Source: Hyphomicrobiales bacterium
GTDB taxonomy: Bacteria; Pseudomonadota; Alphaproteobacteria; Rhizobiales; Rhizobiaceae
Direction of reading: 5' to 3'
NCBI GenBank assembly: GCA_900472395.1
Contig: UCHV01000021.1
Span: 111,518 to 175,517, forward strand
Length of the DNA stretch: 64,000 bases
How positions within the stretch are numbered: the first letter of the stretch is position 1; each line of letters starts with the position of its first letter. A model generated the notes under the pieces. It had not been told where the DNA came from. It searched no databases and was given only the letters and a program-made list of their open reading frames with translations. Below, piece by piece: positions 35,294 through 43,811 of the stretch. The position numbers and the translations under genes are program-made.

Positions 35294-36343
35294 ATGGCTA
35301 TTGCACGAGGCTATGCCGCGACGGATGCGTCCAAACCCCTGGCTCCCTTCACCTTCGAACGCCGCGAACCCAATGACGACGACGTCGTGATCGACATCAA
35401 GTTCGCCGGCGTCTGCCATTCCGACATCCACACCGTGCGCAACGAGTGGGGTGGTGCCGTCTATCCGATCGTGCCGGGCCACGAAATCGCCGGTGTCGTC
35501 ACCGCTGTCGGTTCCAAGGTATCGAAGTTCAAGGTCGGCGACCACGTCGGCGTCGGTTGCTTTGTCGATAGCTGCGTCGGTTGCGCCCAGCGCGATGTTG
35601 ACCTGGAACAGTACATGCCGGGTCTCGTTCAGACCTACAACAGCGTCGAAGCCGACGGAAAGACGCCGACCCAAGGCGGCTATTCCGACCATATCGTGGT
35701 CAAGGAAGGATATGTCATGTCCATTCCCGACCACCTTCCGCTCGATGCTGCTGCGCCCCTTCTTTGCGCCGGTATCACGCTTTATTCTCCGCTTCACCAC
35801 TGGAAGGCCGGCCCCGGCAAGAAGGTTGCAATCGTCGGCATGGGTGGCCTTGGCCATATGGGCGTGAAGATCGCCCACGCGATGGGTGCAGAAGTGACGG
35901 TCCTCAGCCAGTCGCTGTCGAAGAAGGAAGATGGCCTGCGCCTCGGTGCGGATCACTATTACGCCACCAATGACAAGGAGACCTTCTCCAAGCTGGCTGG
36001 CTATTTCGACCTCATCATCTGCACGGTTTCGGCAGAGATCGACTGGAACGCCTATATGGGCCTGCTCAAGGTCGAAGGCTCGTTCGTTGTCGTCGGCGCG
36101 CCGGAAAATGCAATTCCTGTTCACGCCTTCTCGCTGATCCCCGGCCGCAAGAGCATTTCCGGCTCGATGATCGGTTCGATCAAGGAAACCCAGGAAATGC
36201 TGGATTTCTGCGGAAAGCACAACATTGTCAGCGAGATCGAACTCATCGACATCAAGGATATCAATGAGGCTTATGAGCGCGTCATCAAGAGCGATGTACG
36301 CTATCGTTTCGTAATCGACATGGCGACACTCAAGAACGCTTGA
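35294..36343 (+). CDS. Zinc-dependent alcohol dehydrogenase with an altered structural zinc site
   Basis: Medium-chain NAD(P)-dependent alcohol dehydrogenase of the cinnamyl-alcohol/YahK group, 349 residues. Catalytic zinc ligands are Cys41 (GVCHSD), His63/Glu64 (PGHE) and Cys158 (LLCAG); the Rossmann loop is GMGGLGHMG at 182-190. The structural zinc lobe normally has four Cys; here only Cys94 and Cys97 remain (DSCVGC), with Arg100 and Met108 where relatives have Cys. A strong terminator follows. The likely role is aldehyde/alcohol interconversion, possibly of plant aromatic aldehydes; the natural substrate is not evident. Confidence 0.88.
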   Translation: MAIARGYAATDASKPLAPFTFERREPNDDDVVIDIKFAGVCHSDIHTVRNEWGGAVYPIVPGHEIAGVVTAVGSKVSKFKVGDHVGVGCFVDSCVGCAQRDVDLEQYMPGLVQTYNSVEADGKTPTQGGYSDHIVVKEGYVMSIPDHLPLDAAAPLLCAGITLYSPLHHWKAGPGKKVAIVGMGGLGHMGVKIAHAMGAEVTVLSQSLSKKEDGLRLGADHYYATNDKETFSKLAGYFDLIICTVSAEIDWNAYMGLLKVEGSFVVVGAPENAIPVHAFSLIPGRKSISGSMIGSIKETQEMLDFCGKHNIVSEIELIDIKDINEAYERVIKSDVRYRFVIDMATLKNA

Positions 36344-36372
36344 AGCTGACGTTCGTCGAGACTGAAAACGGG

Positions 36373-36406
36373 CGGGCCGGTCGAAAGATCGGCCCGTTTC
36401 TTTTTG
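36373..36406 (+). terminator. Intrinsic terminator after the alcohol dehydrogenase gene
   Basis: CGGGCCGGTC-GAAA-GATCGGCCCG is a 10-bp stem (one G-U) with a GNRA tetraloop, followed by TTTCTTTTT. It begins 30 bases after the stop at 36343. Confidence 0.9.
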
Positions 36407-36505
36407 CGCGGCGTGGCAGCGGAGGGTCACTTTCCTCCTGTCGATAGATTTTTTCTATCGACCTATGGATTTGATCCGCTTGAACTTTTTTGCGTTTCGT
36501 CAGAA

Positions 36506-38809
36506 ATGCGGCAAATGGACACAGGATTTATCGGTAAGAAATCGTCCGCCGCTGGTGGATGGGGTGCATTGAAAAGCTGCGGCAAGCAGCTTCTAAAAAG
36601 TGGTACGCCGCTTTCTGGCGCGCGTACCATGCTGAAGGCCAATCAGCCGGATGGTTTTGACTGTCCAGGCTGCGCCTGGGGCGATCCCGCTCACGGATCG
36701 TCATTCGAGTTCTGCGAAAACGGCGTGAAGGCCGTCGCATGGGAATCGACCGAAAAGCGCGCGACGCCGGAACTCTTTGCCAACAATACTGTCTCCGAGC
36801 TGCGCAAGCTGAGCGATTATGAGCTCGAGCTTCACGGCCGCCTGACGCATCCGATGCGTTACGATGCGGCGAGCGATAAATATGTGGCCGTCGATTGGGC
36901 CGATGCGTTTGCGGAAATCGGCGGCATACTCAAGGGGCTCGACAGCCCGGATCGCGCCGAGTTCTATACATCCGGCCGCGCCAGCAACGAGGCCGCCTAT
37001 CTCTATCAGCTGTTCGTCCGTCTTTACGGCACCAACAATTTCCCCGATTGCTCCAACATGTGCCACGAGGCGAGCGGCGTTGGCCTGCGCCAGTCGATCG
37101 GCGTCGGCAAGGGCACCGTGTTACTGGAAGATTTCGAGGAGGCAGACGCCATCTTCGTTATCGGTCAGAATCCGGGCACCAACCATCCCCGCATGCTGGG
37201 CGACCTTCGTCGCGCCGCCATCCGTGGCGCCAAGATCGTCGTGTTCAACCCCATCCGCGAGCGCGGTCTCGAGCGGTTTACCGATCCGCAGGACAAGATT
37301 GAAATGTTGCGCGGCGGTGCGACCGATATCGCCAGTGACTACCTGCAGCCGCGTCTGGGCGGGGATATGGCTGCGGTGCGCGGCATGTCCAAGGCCGTGT
37401 TTGCTGCGGAAGATGCTGCCGTTAAAGCTGGTCTTCCTTCCGTCCTCGATCATGCGTTTCTCAGCGAGCACAGCATTGGCCTTTCCGAGTATCGCGCGGC
37501 TGTCGATGCGACCGACTGGTCCGAGATCGAGGATCAGTCCGGTCTGACGCGCGCCCAGATCGAAGCTTCGGCCGAGATCTACATGAAGGCCGAACGGGTC
37601 ATCTGCACCTGGGCCATGGGCGTGACGCAGCACGTGCATTCGGTTGCGACGATCCGTGAAATCTCGAACTTCATGTTCCTGCGCGGCAATATCGGCAGGC
37701 CGGGCGCTGGCCTCTGCCCCGTGCGCGGGCATTCCAACGTGCAGGGTGATCGCACCGTCGGGATCAACGAGAAGCCGCCCGTCGCTTTCCTCGATGCGCT
37801 GGAAAAACATTTTGGCGTGGCCATGCCGCGTCATGAAGGCCACAACGTGCTGGCCGCCATCGGCGCCATGCTCGATGGATCTGCCGAAGTCTTCATCGGG
37901 CTCGGCGGCAATTTTGCCCGTGCGACGCCGGATAGCGTGCTTGTCGAACAGGCCATGCGCCGCATGAAGCTGACGGTCAACATCGCTACCAAGCCCAACC
38001 ACTCGCATCTGATGCCCGGCGAAATTTCCTACGTTCTGCCATGCCTTGGCCGTACGGAAATGGACATCAACGCCAAGGGTGTTTCGCAGCTGATCAGCGT
38101 GGAAGACTCCATGAGCATGGTGCACGGATCGGCCGGCATCAACCGTCCGGCCTCGCCGCTTCTTCTGTCCGAAGTGGCCATCATTGCTGGTATTGCGGAA
38201 GCGACGGTTGGCACGAACGTCGTCAACTGGGCTGAACTGGCGCAGGACAACGATCGTATCCGCGACCATATCGAAGCCACCATTCCAGGTTTCGAAAACT
38301 ACAACGAGCGTTTGCGCAAGCCACGTGGTTTCCATCTGCGCAACGCAGCTGCACATCGCGAGTGGAATACCACGCAGGGCAAGGCGACATTCTCCAGCGT
38401 CGCGCTGCCAAGCGAAACCGTTCACCAGCGGGCTAACAAGGGCGGCGGCAATTTTGCATTGCAGACGTTCCGCTCGCACGATCAGTACAACACGACCGTC
38501 TACGGTCTCGATGACCGCTATCGCGGCGTTTACGGCGAGCGTCAGGTGATCTTTATTCACCCGGCCGACCTCGAGGCGATGAATGCCGCAGCCGGTGATC
38601 GCATCGACGTGGTGACGGAAAGCAATGACGGTATCGATCGCGTGGCCCAGAACTTCCGCTTCGTACCTTATGACATTCCGCGTGGCAGCATCGCTGGCTA
38701 TTACCCGGAGCTGAACGTGCTGGTGCCGCTTGGCAGCGCTGGTGACGAAAGCGATACACCGACGTCTAAGTCCATCATGGTGTCGTTCCGCAAACGGCAG
38801 GCGGCGTGA
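36506..38809 (+). CDS. FdhF/YdeP-family molybdopterin oxidoreductase
   Basis: A 767-residue protein of the formate-dehydrogenase-alpha-like YdeP group. It has the cysteine motif of this group near the N-terminus (GFDCPGCAWGDP), molybdopterin-binding signatures (EFYTSGRASNEAAYLYQLFV; DCSNMCHEASGVGL; VIGQNPGTNHPRMLGDLR) and the C-terminal cofactor-binding domain (HDQYNTTVYGLDDRYRG). There is no Tat signal, so it is cytoplasmic. The physiological reaction of this group is not settled. The frame opens at 36404, but MRQMDTGFIGKKSS at 36506 or 36515 is the family-like start; no clear ribosome site is seen. The next gene overlaps by four bases. Confidence 0.87.
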   Translation: MRQMDTGFIGKKSSAAGGWGALKSCGKQLLKSGTPLSGARTMLKANQPDGFDCPGCAWGDPAHGSSFEFCENGVKAVAWESTEKRATPELFANNTVSELRKLSDYELELHGRLTHPMRYDAASDKYVAVDWADAFAEIGGILKGLDSPDRAEFYTSGRASNEAAYLYQLFVRLYGTNNFPDCSNMCHEASGVGLRQSIGVGKGTVLLEDFEEADAIFVIGQNPGTNHPRMLGDLRRAAIRGAKIVVFNPIRERGLERFTDPQDKIEMLRGGATDIASDYLQPRLGGDMAAVRGMSKAVFAAEDAAVKAGLPSVLDHAFLSEHSIGLSEYRAAVDATDWSEIEDQSGLTRAQIEASAEIYMKAERVICTWAMGVTQHVHSVATIREISNFMFLRGNIGRPGAGLCPVRGHSNVQGDRTVGINEKPPVAFLDALEKHFGVAMPRHEGHNVLAAIGAMLDGSAEVFIGLGGNFARATPDSVLVEQAMRRMKLTVNIATKPNHSHLMPGEISYVLPCLGRTEMDINAKGVSQLISVEDSMSMVHGSAGINRPASPLLLSEVAIIAGIAEATVGTNVVNWAELAQDNDRIRDHIEATIPGFENYNERLRKPRGFHLRNAAAHREWNTTQGKATFSSVALPSETVHQRANKGGGNFALQTFRSHDQYNTTVYGLDDRYRGVYGERQVIFIHPADLEAMNAAAGDRIDVVTESNDGIDRVAQNFRFVPYDIPRGSIAGYYPELNVLVPLGSAGDESDTPTSKSIMVSFRKRQAA

Positions 38810-39090
38810 GCAAAGAGGCGCCGGAAGCCGAGCGCTTTCTGGCGCTGGTCACATCAGCGCAGGAGAAAGACCCTGCGCTGACACCGCTTCAGGCGGCGAT
38901 CCTGGTCGCCGCCGAGCTTGATATCGCGCTCGATAGCAGAAGCTTCGCACGGATTGTCGGCGTGGAGCATTCGCTGGCTTTGCGCGAATTGAACGCGCTT
39001 GCCGAGCGCGGGGACAAGGTGACGATCGTAAAACGGGATCCACGCACCCTGCGGACTTTCTACAAACTCGTTGCCGCCGGGATGCCGTAA
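38806..39090 (+). CDS. Small 94-residue protein translationally coupled to the FdhF-like gene
   Basis: The GTG start overlaps the oxidoreductase stop (GTGA, four bases), so the two are coupled. The protein is predominantly helical with a winged-helix-like arrangement (ILVAAELDIALDSRSFARIV, then ALRELNALAERGDKVTIVK and a basic tail PRTLRTFYK). No cysteine, signal or membrane segment. I do not recognise a named family; a role in maturation or partner binding of the molybdoenzyme is an inference from the coupling alone. Confidence 0.75.
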   Translation: MSKEAPEAERFLALVTSAQEKDPALTPLQAAILVAAELDIALDSRSFARIVGVEHSLALRELNALAERGDKVTIVKRDPRTLRTFYKLVAAGMP

Positions 39091-39132
39091 CGCATCGTTT
39101 TTCCGCTTAGCGCAAGCCGTCCAGAAAATTGA

Positions 39133-39167
39133 TGCTTACTCAAAAGTGCCTGCTTACCAAAAGTGAG
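39133..39167 (+). repeat. Tandem repeat in the promoter region of the SDR gene
   Basis: TGCTTACTCAAAAGTG (39133-39148) is repeated as TGCTTACCAAAAGTG (39151-39165), with an 18-bp period, about 45 bases before the SDR start. An outer TACTC/GAGTA pair surrounds the unit. Such direct repeats resemble operator arrays of HxlR-type regulators, one of which is encoded convergently at 40011-40445. Confidence 0.45.
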
Positions 39168-39210
39168 TATTGGCTCTACCTCTGTTTCTCGACGGAAATG
39201 GAGATAGAAA

Positions 39211-39960
39211 ATGGATTTCTCGAAAGCGAAAATTCTCATCACAGGTGGCAATTCTGGCATTGGCCAGGGGATCGCCACAGCCTTGGCTGCACGCGGCGCG
39301 AAGGTCATCATCACGGGGCGCAACGAAGCTCGACTTAAAGACACGCTCGACACCAATCCCGGCATGTTCGGTTACGCCCTTGATGTGACCGACCCTCTGG
39401 CGATCAGACAGTTCGCGTCGGATCTCAGCGAACATCATCCCGATCTCAACGCGGTGATCCACAATGCCGGTATCATGATCAGCGAAAAGGTGCTGGCCGA
39501 GCAATACGATCTCGACATCGTCGAGCAGACGATCTCCACAAACCTGCTGGCGCCAATCCGTCTGACGGCGGCGCTCCTGCCGCAACTGCGCAAGCAGAGC
39601 GAAGCGGCAATTGTGACTGTCTCCTCCGGCCTGGCATTCGTGCCGCGTGCCGATACGTTGACCTATAGCGCCACCAAGGCCGCCATCCATTCGTGGACCA
39701 CCAGCTTGCGGCATGAACTGCGCAATGCCAACATTGCCGTGGTGGAGCTTGCGCCGCCGCTGGTCGCAACCGATTTGACGCCGGGACAATCGGAAAATCC
39801 GCGCGCCATGCCGCTTGTGGATTTCGTGTCGGAATCGGTCGAACTGCTGTGCGCCCAACCGACGCCTGCCGAAGTGCTGGTCGGCCGCGTGATGCCTCAG
39901 CGCACGGCGGAAGCAACCGGCAATTTCGACAGGGTTTTTGGCATGATTAATCCGGCCTGA
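39211..39960 (+). CDS. Short-chain dehydrogenase/reductase (DltE-like)
   Basis: A 249-residue NAD(P)-dependent oxidoreductase. The cofactor loop is ITGGNSGIGQGIA at residues 10-22, the NAG motif is in VIHNAGIM, and the catalytic set is Ser in VTVSSGLAF with YSATK (Tyr-x-x-x-Lys). GGAGATAGAAA precedes the ATG. Substrate is unknown. The promoter carries a tandem repeat, and the adjacent convergent HxlR-type gene is a likely regulator, as often seen for inducible SDR or quinone-reductase genes. Confidence 0.88.
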   Translation: MDFSKAKILITGGNSGIGQGIATALAARGAKVIITGRNEARLKDTLDTNPGMFGYALDVTDPLAIRQFASDLSEHHPDLNAVIHNAGIMISEKVLAEQYDLDIVEQTISTNLLAPIRLTAALLPQLRKQSEAAIVTVSSGLAFVPRADTLTYSATKAAIHSWTTSLRHELRNANIAVVELAPPLVATDLTPGQSENPRAMPLVDFVSESVELLCAQPTPAEVLVGRVMPQRTAEATGNFDRVFGMINPA

Positions 39961-39986
39961 TGCCGGTTTCGCGATGCTTTGAACGA

Positions 39987-40010
39987 TAAAGCAGGCCGGT
40001 TTCGGCCTGC
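39987..40010 (-). terminator. Weak terminator-like stem between SDR and HxlR genes
   Basis: GCAGGCC-GGTTTC-GGCCTGC is a perfect 7-bp stem (8 with the flanking A-T) between the convergent genes. On the minus strand it is followed only by TTTA, so termination may be inefficient. Confidence 0.5.
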
Positions 40011-40445
40011 TCAACTATCCTCGTCAAAGGCGGTGCGTGCCGCGGCAACCGCATTGTGGTTTTCTACAGCCCATATCCACACATTGCAGAAAGCCGCACC
40101 AAGTGTCAGCCCCAGCGGCGACAGGCTGTATTCCACCTTGGGTGGAACGCAGGCATATGTCTTTCTAATCACCAGCCCGTCACGCTCCATGCGTCGCAGG
40201 GTCTGTGTCAGCATTTTCTGGCTGATGCCGGTTACGCGGCGCGCAAGGTCGGAAAACCGCAGGGTGCCGTCGTCCCACAGGGTATCAAGAATGACGACCG
40301 TCCATTTGTCCGCGAAGCCGGAGATCATCTGGCGAACCAGCTCTTCGATCTTGGGATCGACATTGGCGGGATAGTCACGGGCCTTGTAGGTTTCCGCACG
40401 CGCCATTTCATGGGCAGTGAAGGATGGATGTTGTTGTTCGGGCAA
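40011..40445 (-). CDS. HxlR-family transcriptional regulator
   Basis: A 144-residue winged-helix regulator. The HxlR core is clear: ISGFADKWTVVILDTLWDDG, LRFSDLARRVTGISQKMLTQ, LRRMERDGLVIRKTYACVPP and VEYSLSPLGLTL. One Cys (TYACVPP) sits where some members sense electrophiles or redox changes. The start is read as TTG at 40445 because AAGGA lies eight bases upstream; the ATG at 40406 lacks a ribosome site. It is convergent with the SDR gene, whose promoter repeats it may bind. Confidence 0.85.
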   Translation of the reverse strand: MPEQQHPSFTAHEMARAETYKARDYPANVDPKIEELVRQMISGFADKWTVVILDTLWDDGTLRFSDLARRVTGISQKMLTQTLRRMERDGLVIRKTYACVPPKVEYSLSPLGLTLGAAFCNVWIWAVENHNAVAAARTAFDEDS

Positions 40446-40579
40446 ATCAATCTTCCTTATAGCCGATCTGGTGTGTTGCTATCGGAAAGAGAGTATTGCC
40501 GCAAGACGGTATCCGGTGGCGTCGGGCATGGCAGGCATGCCGGGCCCGACGCGTGTTTCAAATCGAGTTCTACGCCTGA

Positions 40580-41221
40580 TTAGCGGGCTGCCCAGTTGGC
40601 GCCGCGACGGAAGATCGTTCTCATCTGCGGTACGTCGAATTCCTTGGCCTGGTGGCCAAGTGCGGAATAAAAGACGCGGCCTTCCCCGTATTTCCGTTTC
40701 CAAACGACAGGCATCACGACGCCATCGATCCAGTACGCGTGCTCGCCGGTGAACGTGGTTGTCGCCAGCACCTCGTTCGATGGGTCGACGTGCATGTAAT
40801 ATTGCTCCGATGTGTAAGGGAAATCGGAAATCCCCTCCATCAACGGGTCGTCCGGCCGGGTAATGTTGACGGTGTAGTCGATGATGTTTCCGGGATGGGC
40901 CACCCACTGGCCGCCGATGATGAACTGGTAATCGACGGAATCGCGAAACGCGTCACCGGCGCCGCCGTGGTAACCGGCAATGCCGACACCGTTTTGAACG
41001 GCCGCGGCAAGGTTCTTCACCTCTTCCTTTTCGATCTTAGACATCGTCATGATCGGTACGATCAGGCTCAGATCATGAATGGAAGGATCGGCGAAGGCTT
41101 CCGTCGAGCGTTCGACATAGACCTTGAAACCGTCTTCCTCGAGAATATCCTTGATGACAACAGCGCATTCTTCCGGCTCATGGCCACTCCAGCCACCCCA
41201 GACGATAAGTGCTTCCCGCAT
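40580..41221 (-). CDS. ThuA-like protein of sugar utilisation
   Basis: A 213-residue protein with the ThuA fold (class I glutamine-amidotransferase-like): ALIVWGGWSGHEPEECA at the start, GVGIAGYHGGAGDAFRDSVD in the middle and the C-terminal VVWKRKYGEGRVFYSALGHQ typical of the family. ThuA proteins act with Gfo/Idh/MocA dehydrogenases in disaccharide or glycoside use through 3-keto sugars. It follows the Gfo/Idh/MocA gene by 22 bases, as thuA and thuB pair in rhizobial trehalose loci, so it is probably the last gene of the ROK operon. Confidence 0.87.
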   Translation of the reverse strand: MREALIVWGGWSGHEPEECAVVIKDILEEDGFKVYVERSTEAFADPSIHDLSLIVPIMTMSKIEKEEVKNLAAAVQNGVGIAGYHGGAGDAFRDSVDYQFIIGGQWVAHPGNIIDYTVNITRPDDPLMEGISDFPYTSEQYYMHVDPSNEVLATTTFTGEHAYWIDGVVMPVVWKRKYGEGRVFYSALGHQAKEFDVPQMRTIFRRGANWAAR

Positions 41222-41243
41222 GATTTATTTCCTCCAGAAATTT

Positions 41244-42347
41244 TTAGTTCGAAAGCTTTTCGTCGCTCAATGACGTCGACAGCGGGGCAGGGCGCTCCGT
41301 TGCAGTGGTGATCTCGATCGTTCGGCATTCAGCCGACGCGGTATGGAAGGCTTCCATCACTTCCAGCACATGCAGCGCCAAATCGCCGTTGGCGCGGTGT
41401 GGTCGATTGTTGCGGATCGCATACGCCATGTCCGCCACCCCGATGGAGCGATAATTACCGTCGGCATAAGGCTGGGTCAGCGGTTGCTCTTCGAACTGTC
41501 CGCCCTTCCTGAGCAATGAGACCTCACCGCCGAAATGATTCGGGTCAGGCACGATCAGAGTGCCCTCCGTGCCGTAGACTTCGAGTGGAACATGCTTATG
41601 GCCGGCCACATCGAAGCTCATGCCGATCTGCACGACCGCGCCATTGGCAAAAGCCATGACCCCGGCCACATGGGTCGGCACCTGAACAGGAATGCGCTCG
41701 CCATTGCGCGGTTCGCTAGTGATGATGCGTTCCGGCCGTGGTGTTGTGGCAAAACCGGCGACCTTCGAGACCGGGCCGAGCAGGTTTACGAGATCGGTAA
41801 TGTAATAAGGCCCCATATCGAGCATCGGGCCTCCGCCGACCTCATAATAGAAACCGGGATTGGGGTGCCAACGCTCATGGCCGGGGCACATGAAGGTGGC
41901 GGTTCCACCGACAGGTATGCCGATCACACCCTGATCGATCAGCGCCCGTGCGGTCTGATGGCCGCCGCCGAGAAAGGTATCGGGAGCCGCGCCGATGCGC
42001 AGGCCCTTCGATCTTGCTGCTTCCGCAAGTTTTTTGCCCTCGGCAAAATTGATGCCGAGCGGTTTTTCCGAATAGGTGTGTTTGCCGGCATCGAGCGCCT
42101 GCAGAGCGACGGCGACATGCGCCTTCGGCACCGTCAGGTTGACGATGATCTCTACCTTCGGGTCAGTGAGAAGTTCATCGATGGTTTTGACGGGAAGATT
42201 GAATTCGGCGGCTTTCGCCTCCGCGATTTCCCGGTTGAGATCCGCCACTCCTCTTATGTCGAGGATGGGGAAAGCGCTGGTCATGGCCTTGAGATAGGCG
42301 CCCGAAATATTGCCACATCCGATGATGCCGATACCGACTTTATCCAT
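41244..42347 (-). CDS. Gfo/Idh/MocA-family dehydrogenase (ThuB-like)
   Basis: A 367-residue NAD(P)-dependent sugar oxidoreductase. The Rossmann loop GIIGCGNISGAYLKAM is at residues 7-22, and the conserved EKPLG motif (HTYSEKPLGINFAEGKK, near residue 95) supplies the catalytic Lys. A C-terminal alpha/beta domain follows with GGGPMLDMGPYYITDLVNL. GGAGG precedes ATG 42347 by seven bases. Beside a ThuA-like gene and a sugar importer, oxidation of an imported glycoside or polyol is likely; the exact sugar is unknown. Confidence 0.88.
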   Translation of the reverse strand: MDKVGIGIIGCGNISGAYLKAMTSAFPILDIRGVADLNREIAEAKAAEFNLPVKTIDELLTDPKVEIIVNLTVPKAHVAVALQALDAGKHTYSEKPLGINFAEGKKLAEAARSKGLRIGAAPDTFLGGGHQTARALIDQGVIGIPVGGTATFMCPGHERWHPNPGFYYEVGGGPMLDMGPYYITDLVNLLGPVSKVAGFATTPRPERIITSEPRNGERIPVQVPTHVAGVMAFANGAVVQIGMSFDVAGHKHVPLEVYGTEGTLIVPDPNHFGGEVSLLRKGGQFEEQPLTQPYADGNYRSIGVADMAYAIRNNRPHRANGDLALHVLEVMEAFHTASAECRTIEITTATERPAPLSTSLSDEKLSN

Positions 42348-42384
42348 CTTGTCTCCTCCCGATGGCATTGTTCGTGATGGCGCG

Positions 42385-43584
42385 TCAGTGCGCCGGCCCT
42401 GTCGTACTCCAGGGTGATTCGTAAAGTTCGTAGAGTGCTACGGCAGCGGCGCCGCGCGCCCAGAAATCGTCGTTGGAATCGTCGAAAACCAGTTCGCTCA
42501 CACCTTGCAGCGAAGGCGGTATGGCCAGCGTATAGGCGTCGCCAAGGCTCTTGAGGAACGGTGCACCCAGCGCAAGTGACGTCCCCACAAGGATAACCCT
42601 TGGCGGCGCAAACAGCGTGACGATATTGGCGATGCTGAGCCCGATCGCTTCGCCGGCCCTGATTGCCGCCGCGACAAGCTGATTGTCCTCTGCCTTGATG
42701 AGTGCCTGCGCATGCGCCATGCCGCGTCCGAGCTTGACCGCCTCCGCAAAGGCGCCGTCCCCACGCTGGTCCGCCAGAATGGCGTTTTCACCGGCTTGTG
42801 ACGAAAGCCGCACGACGCCATCCTCACCCATGCCCAGCACGAGGTCACCGAGATTGTGGCTGAGGCCCCCGGCGCCGCGAAACAGGCGTCCTTCATGCAG
42901 CACGCCCAAGCCCAGCGTCTGTTCGAGCGAGATCAGCACCATGTCCTCGAGATCGCGGGCCTTGCCGAACCAGTGATGGGCAAGCGTGATGGCGGTGGCG
43001 TCGCTTTCGATGATCGTCGGCGTGTCGAGCCGCGCCGACATCTCGATCGCGAAGTCCACATTGGTATCCTTGAGGATCGGGCTGGACCGGATGCGGCCGG
43101 TGCGGTGTTCGATGACGCCAGGAAGCCCCAGGCAAACGCTATGGACATCTCTGAGAGACAGGTCTGCATCGACGACGCAGCGCCTGACCCCGTCCTCGAT
43201 CAGGTCGGCAATAACGCTGATCGGCTGGCGATCGATACGGATCGGTAGGGTGAGCGTGGACAGCACGTCTCCACGAAAATCAGTGACGACGAAGACCATG
43301 CGGCTGGCGGTAATTTTCGCGCCGACCACGCGCGCAGCCGCCGGGTTGAGCTCCAGCATCACCCGCGGCCTGCCGCGTGCTGCTGCATTGCGTATGTCGC
43401 CTTCGTGGCGCGTCAGGATCAGGCCGTCATCCAGCAATGAACCGGTGATGGCAGACACCGTCGTCGTCGAAAGTTCAGTGCGTTCGGAAATCTCGACGCG
43501 GGAAATCGGTCCGTGCCGCCGGATCGCATCCAGTACACTCAGCCGATTCATCGCGCGCATTAGTTCGGGGTCGGCAGTTTTCAT
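42385..43584 (-). CDS. ROK-family transcriptional regulator
   Basis: A 399-residue repressor with an N-terminal MarR-like helix-turn-helix (SVLDAIRRHGPISRVEISER, TVSAITGSLLDDGLI) fused to a ROK sugar-binding domain (GAKITASRMVFVVTDFRGD; ESDATAITLAHHWFG; GLGVLHEGRLFRGAGGLSHN). The usual ROK zinc-cysteine motif is absent. The frame opens at a TTG at 43629, but MKTADPELMRAMNRLS at 43584 looks like the real start; neither has a good ribosome site. It probably leads an operon with the Gfo/Idh/MocA and ThuA genes and controls the divergent ABC importer. Confidence 0.85.
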   Translation of the reverse strand: MKTADPELMRAMNRLSVLDAIRRHGPISRVEISERTELSTTTVSAITGSLLDDGLILTRHEGDIRNAAARGRPRVMLELNPAAARVVGAKITASRMVFVVTDFRGDVLSTLTLPIRIDRQPISVIADLIEDGVRRCVVDADLSLRDVHSVCLGLPGVIEHRTGRIRSSPILKDTNVDFAIEMSARLDTPTIIESDATAITLAHHWFGKARDLEDMVLISLEQTLGLGVLHEGRLFRGAGGLSHNLGDLVLGMGEDGVVRLSSQAGENAILADQRGDGAFAEAVKLGRGMAHAQALIKAEDNQLVAAAIRAGEAIGLSIANIVTLFAPPRVILVGTSLALGAPFLKSLGDAYTLAIPPSLQGVSELVFDDSNDDFWARGAAAVALYELYESPWSTTGPAH

Positions 43585-43736
43585 ATCGTTTGCGCAAGCC
43601 TTCTGCGTCGAACGCGATTTAATACGCAATCCAAATTAATGTCGCTTTTGTAGGGTGAGATTTGGCAGCCTTGCAAGAGTGTTTTTTCAAAAAGTGTCGC
43701 CTATGCGTCGATATTGCTGGATTTTAAATCCGGCTA

Positions 43737-43771
43737 TTGACAGTTCGGACATGGTCCTCAATTATTTAATT
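43737..43771 (+). promoter_or_regulatory. Promoter and AT-rich palindrome before the sugar ABC importer
   Basis: TTGACA (43737-43742), a 17-base spacer and AATTAT (43760-43765). The -10 overlaps the palindrome AATTA-TT-TAATT (43760-43771), AT-rich as in many ROK-family operators. The divergent ROK gene is the likely regulator. Confidence 0.5.
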
Positions 43772-43811
43772 CGGATACGGGATTAAAAGAGCTTTGGGAG
43801 GAGCGCCTTTT

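Noticed and set aside
37121..38560. 479-codon minus-strand frame opposite the FdhF/YdeP-like gene
   Set aside because: Pure codon-bias shadow of the molybdoenzyme gene; composition is His/Asp/Arg-rich without motifs.
40463..40485. CCGAT-N13-ATCGG inverted repeat before the HxlR gene
   Set aside because: Short arms that could occur by chance, and no second copy at the SDR promoter, where the tandem repeat is a better operator candidate.
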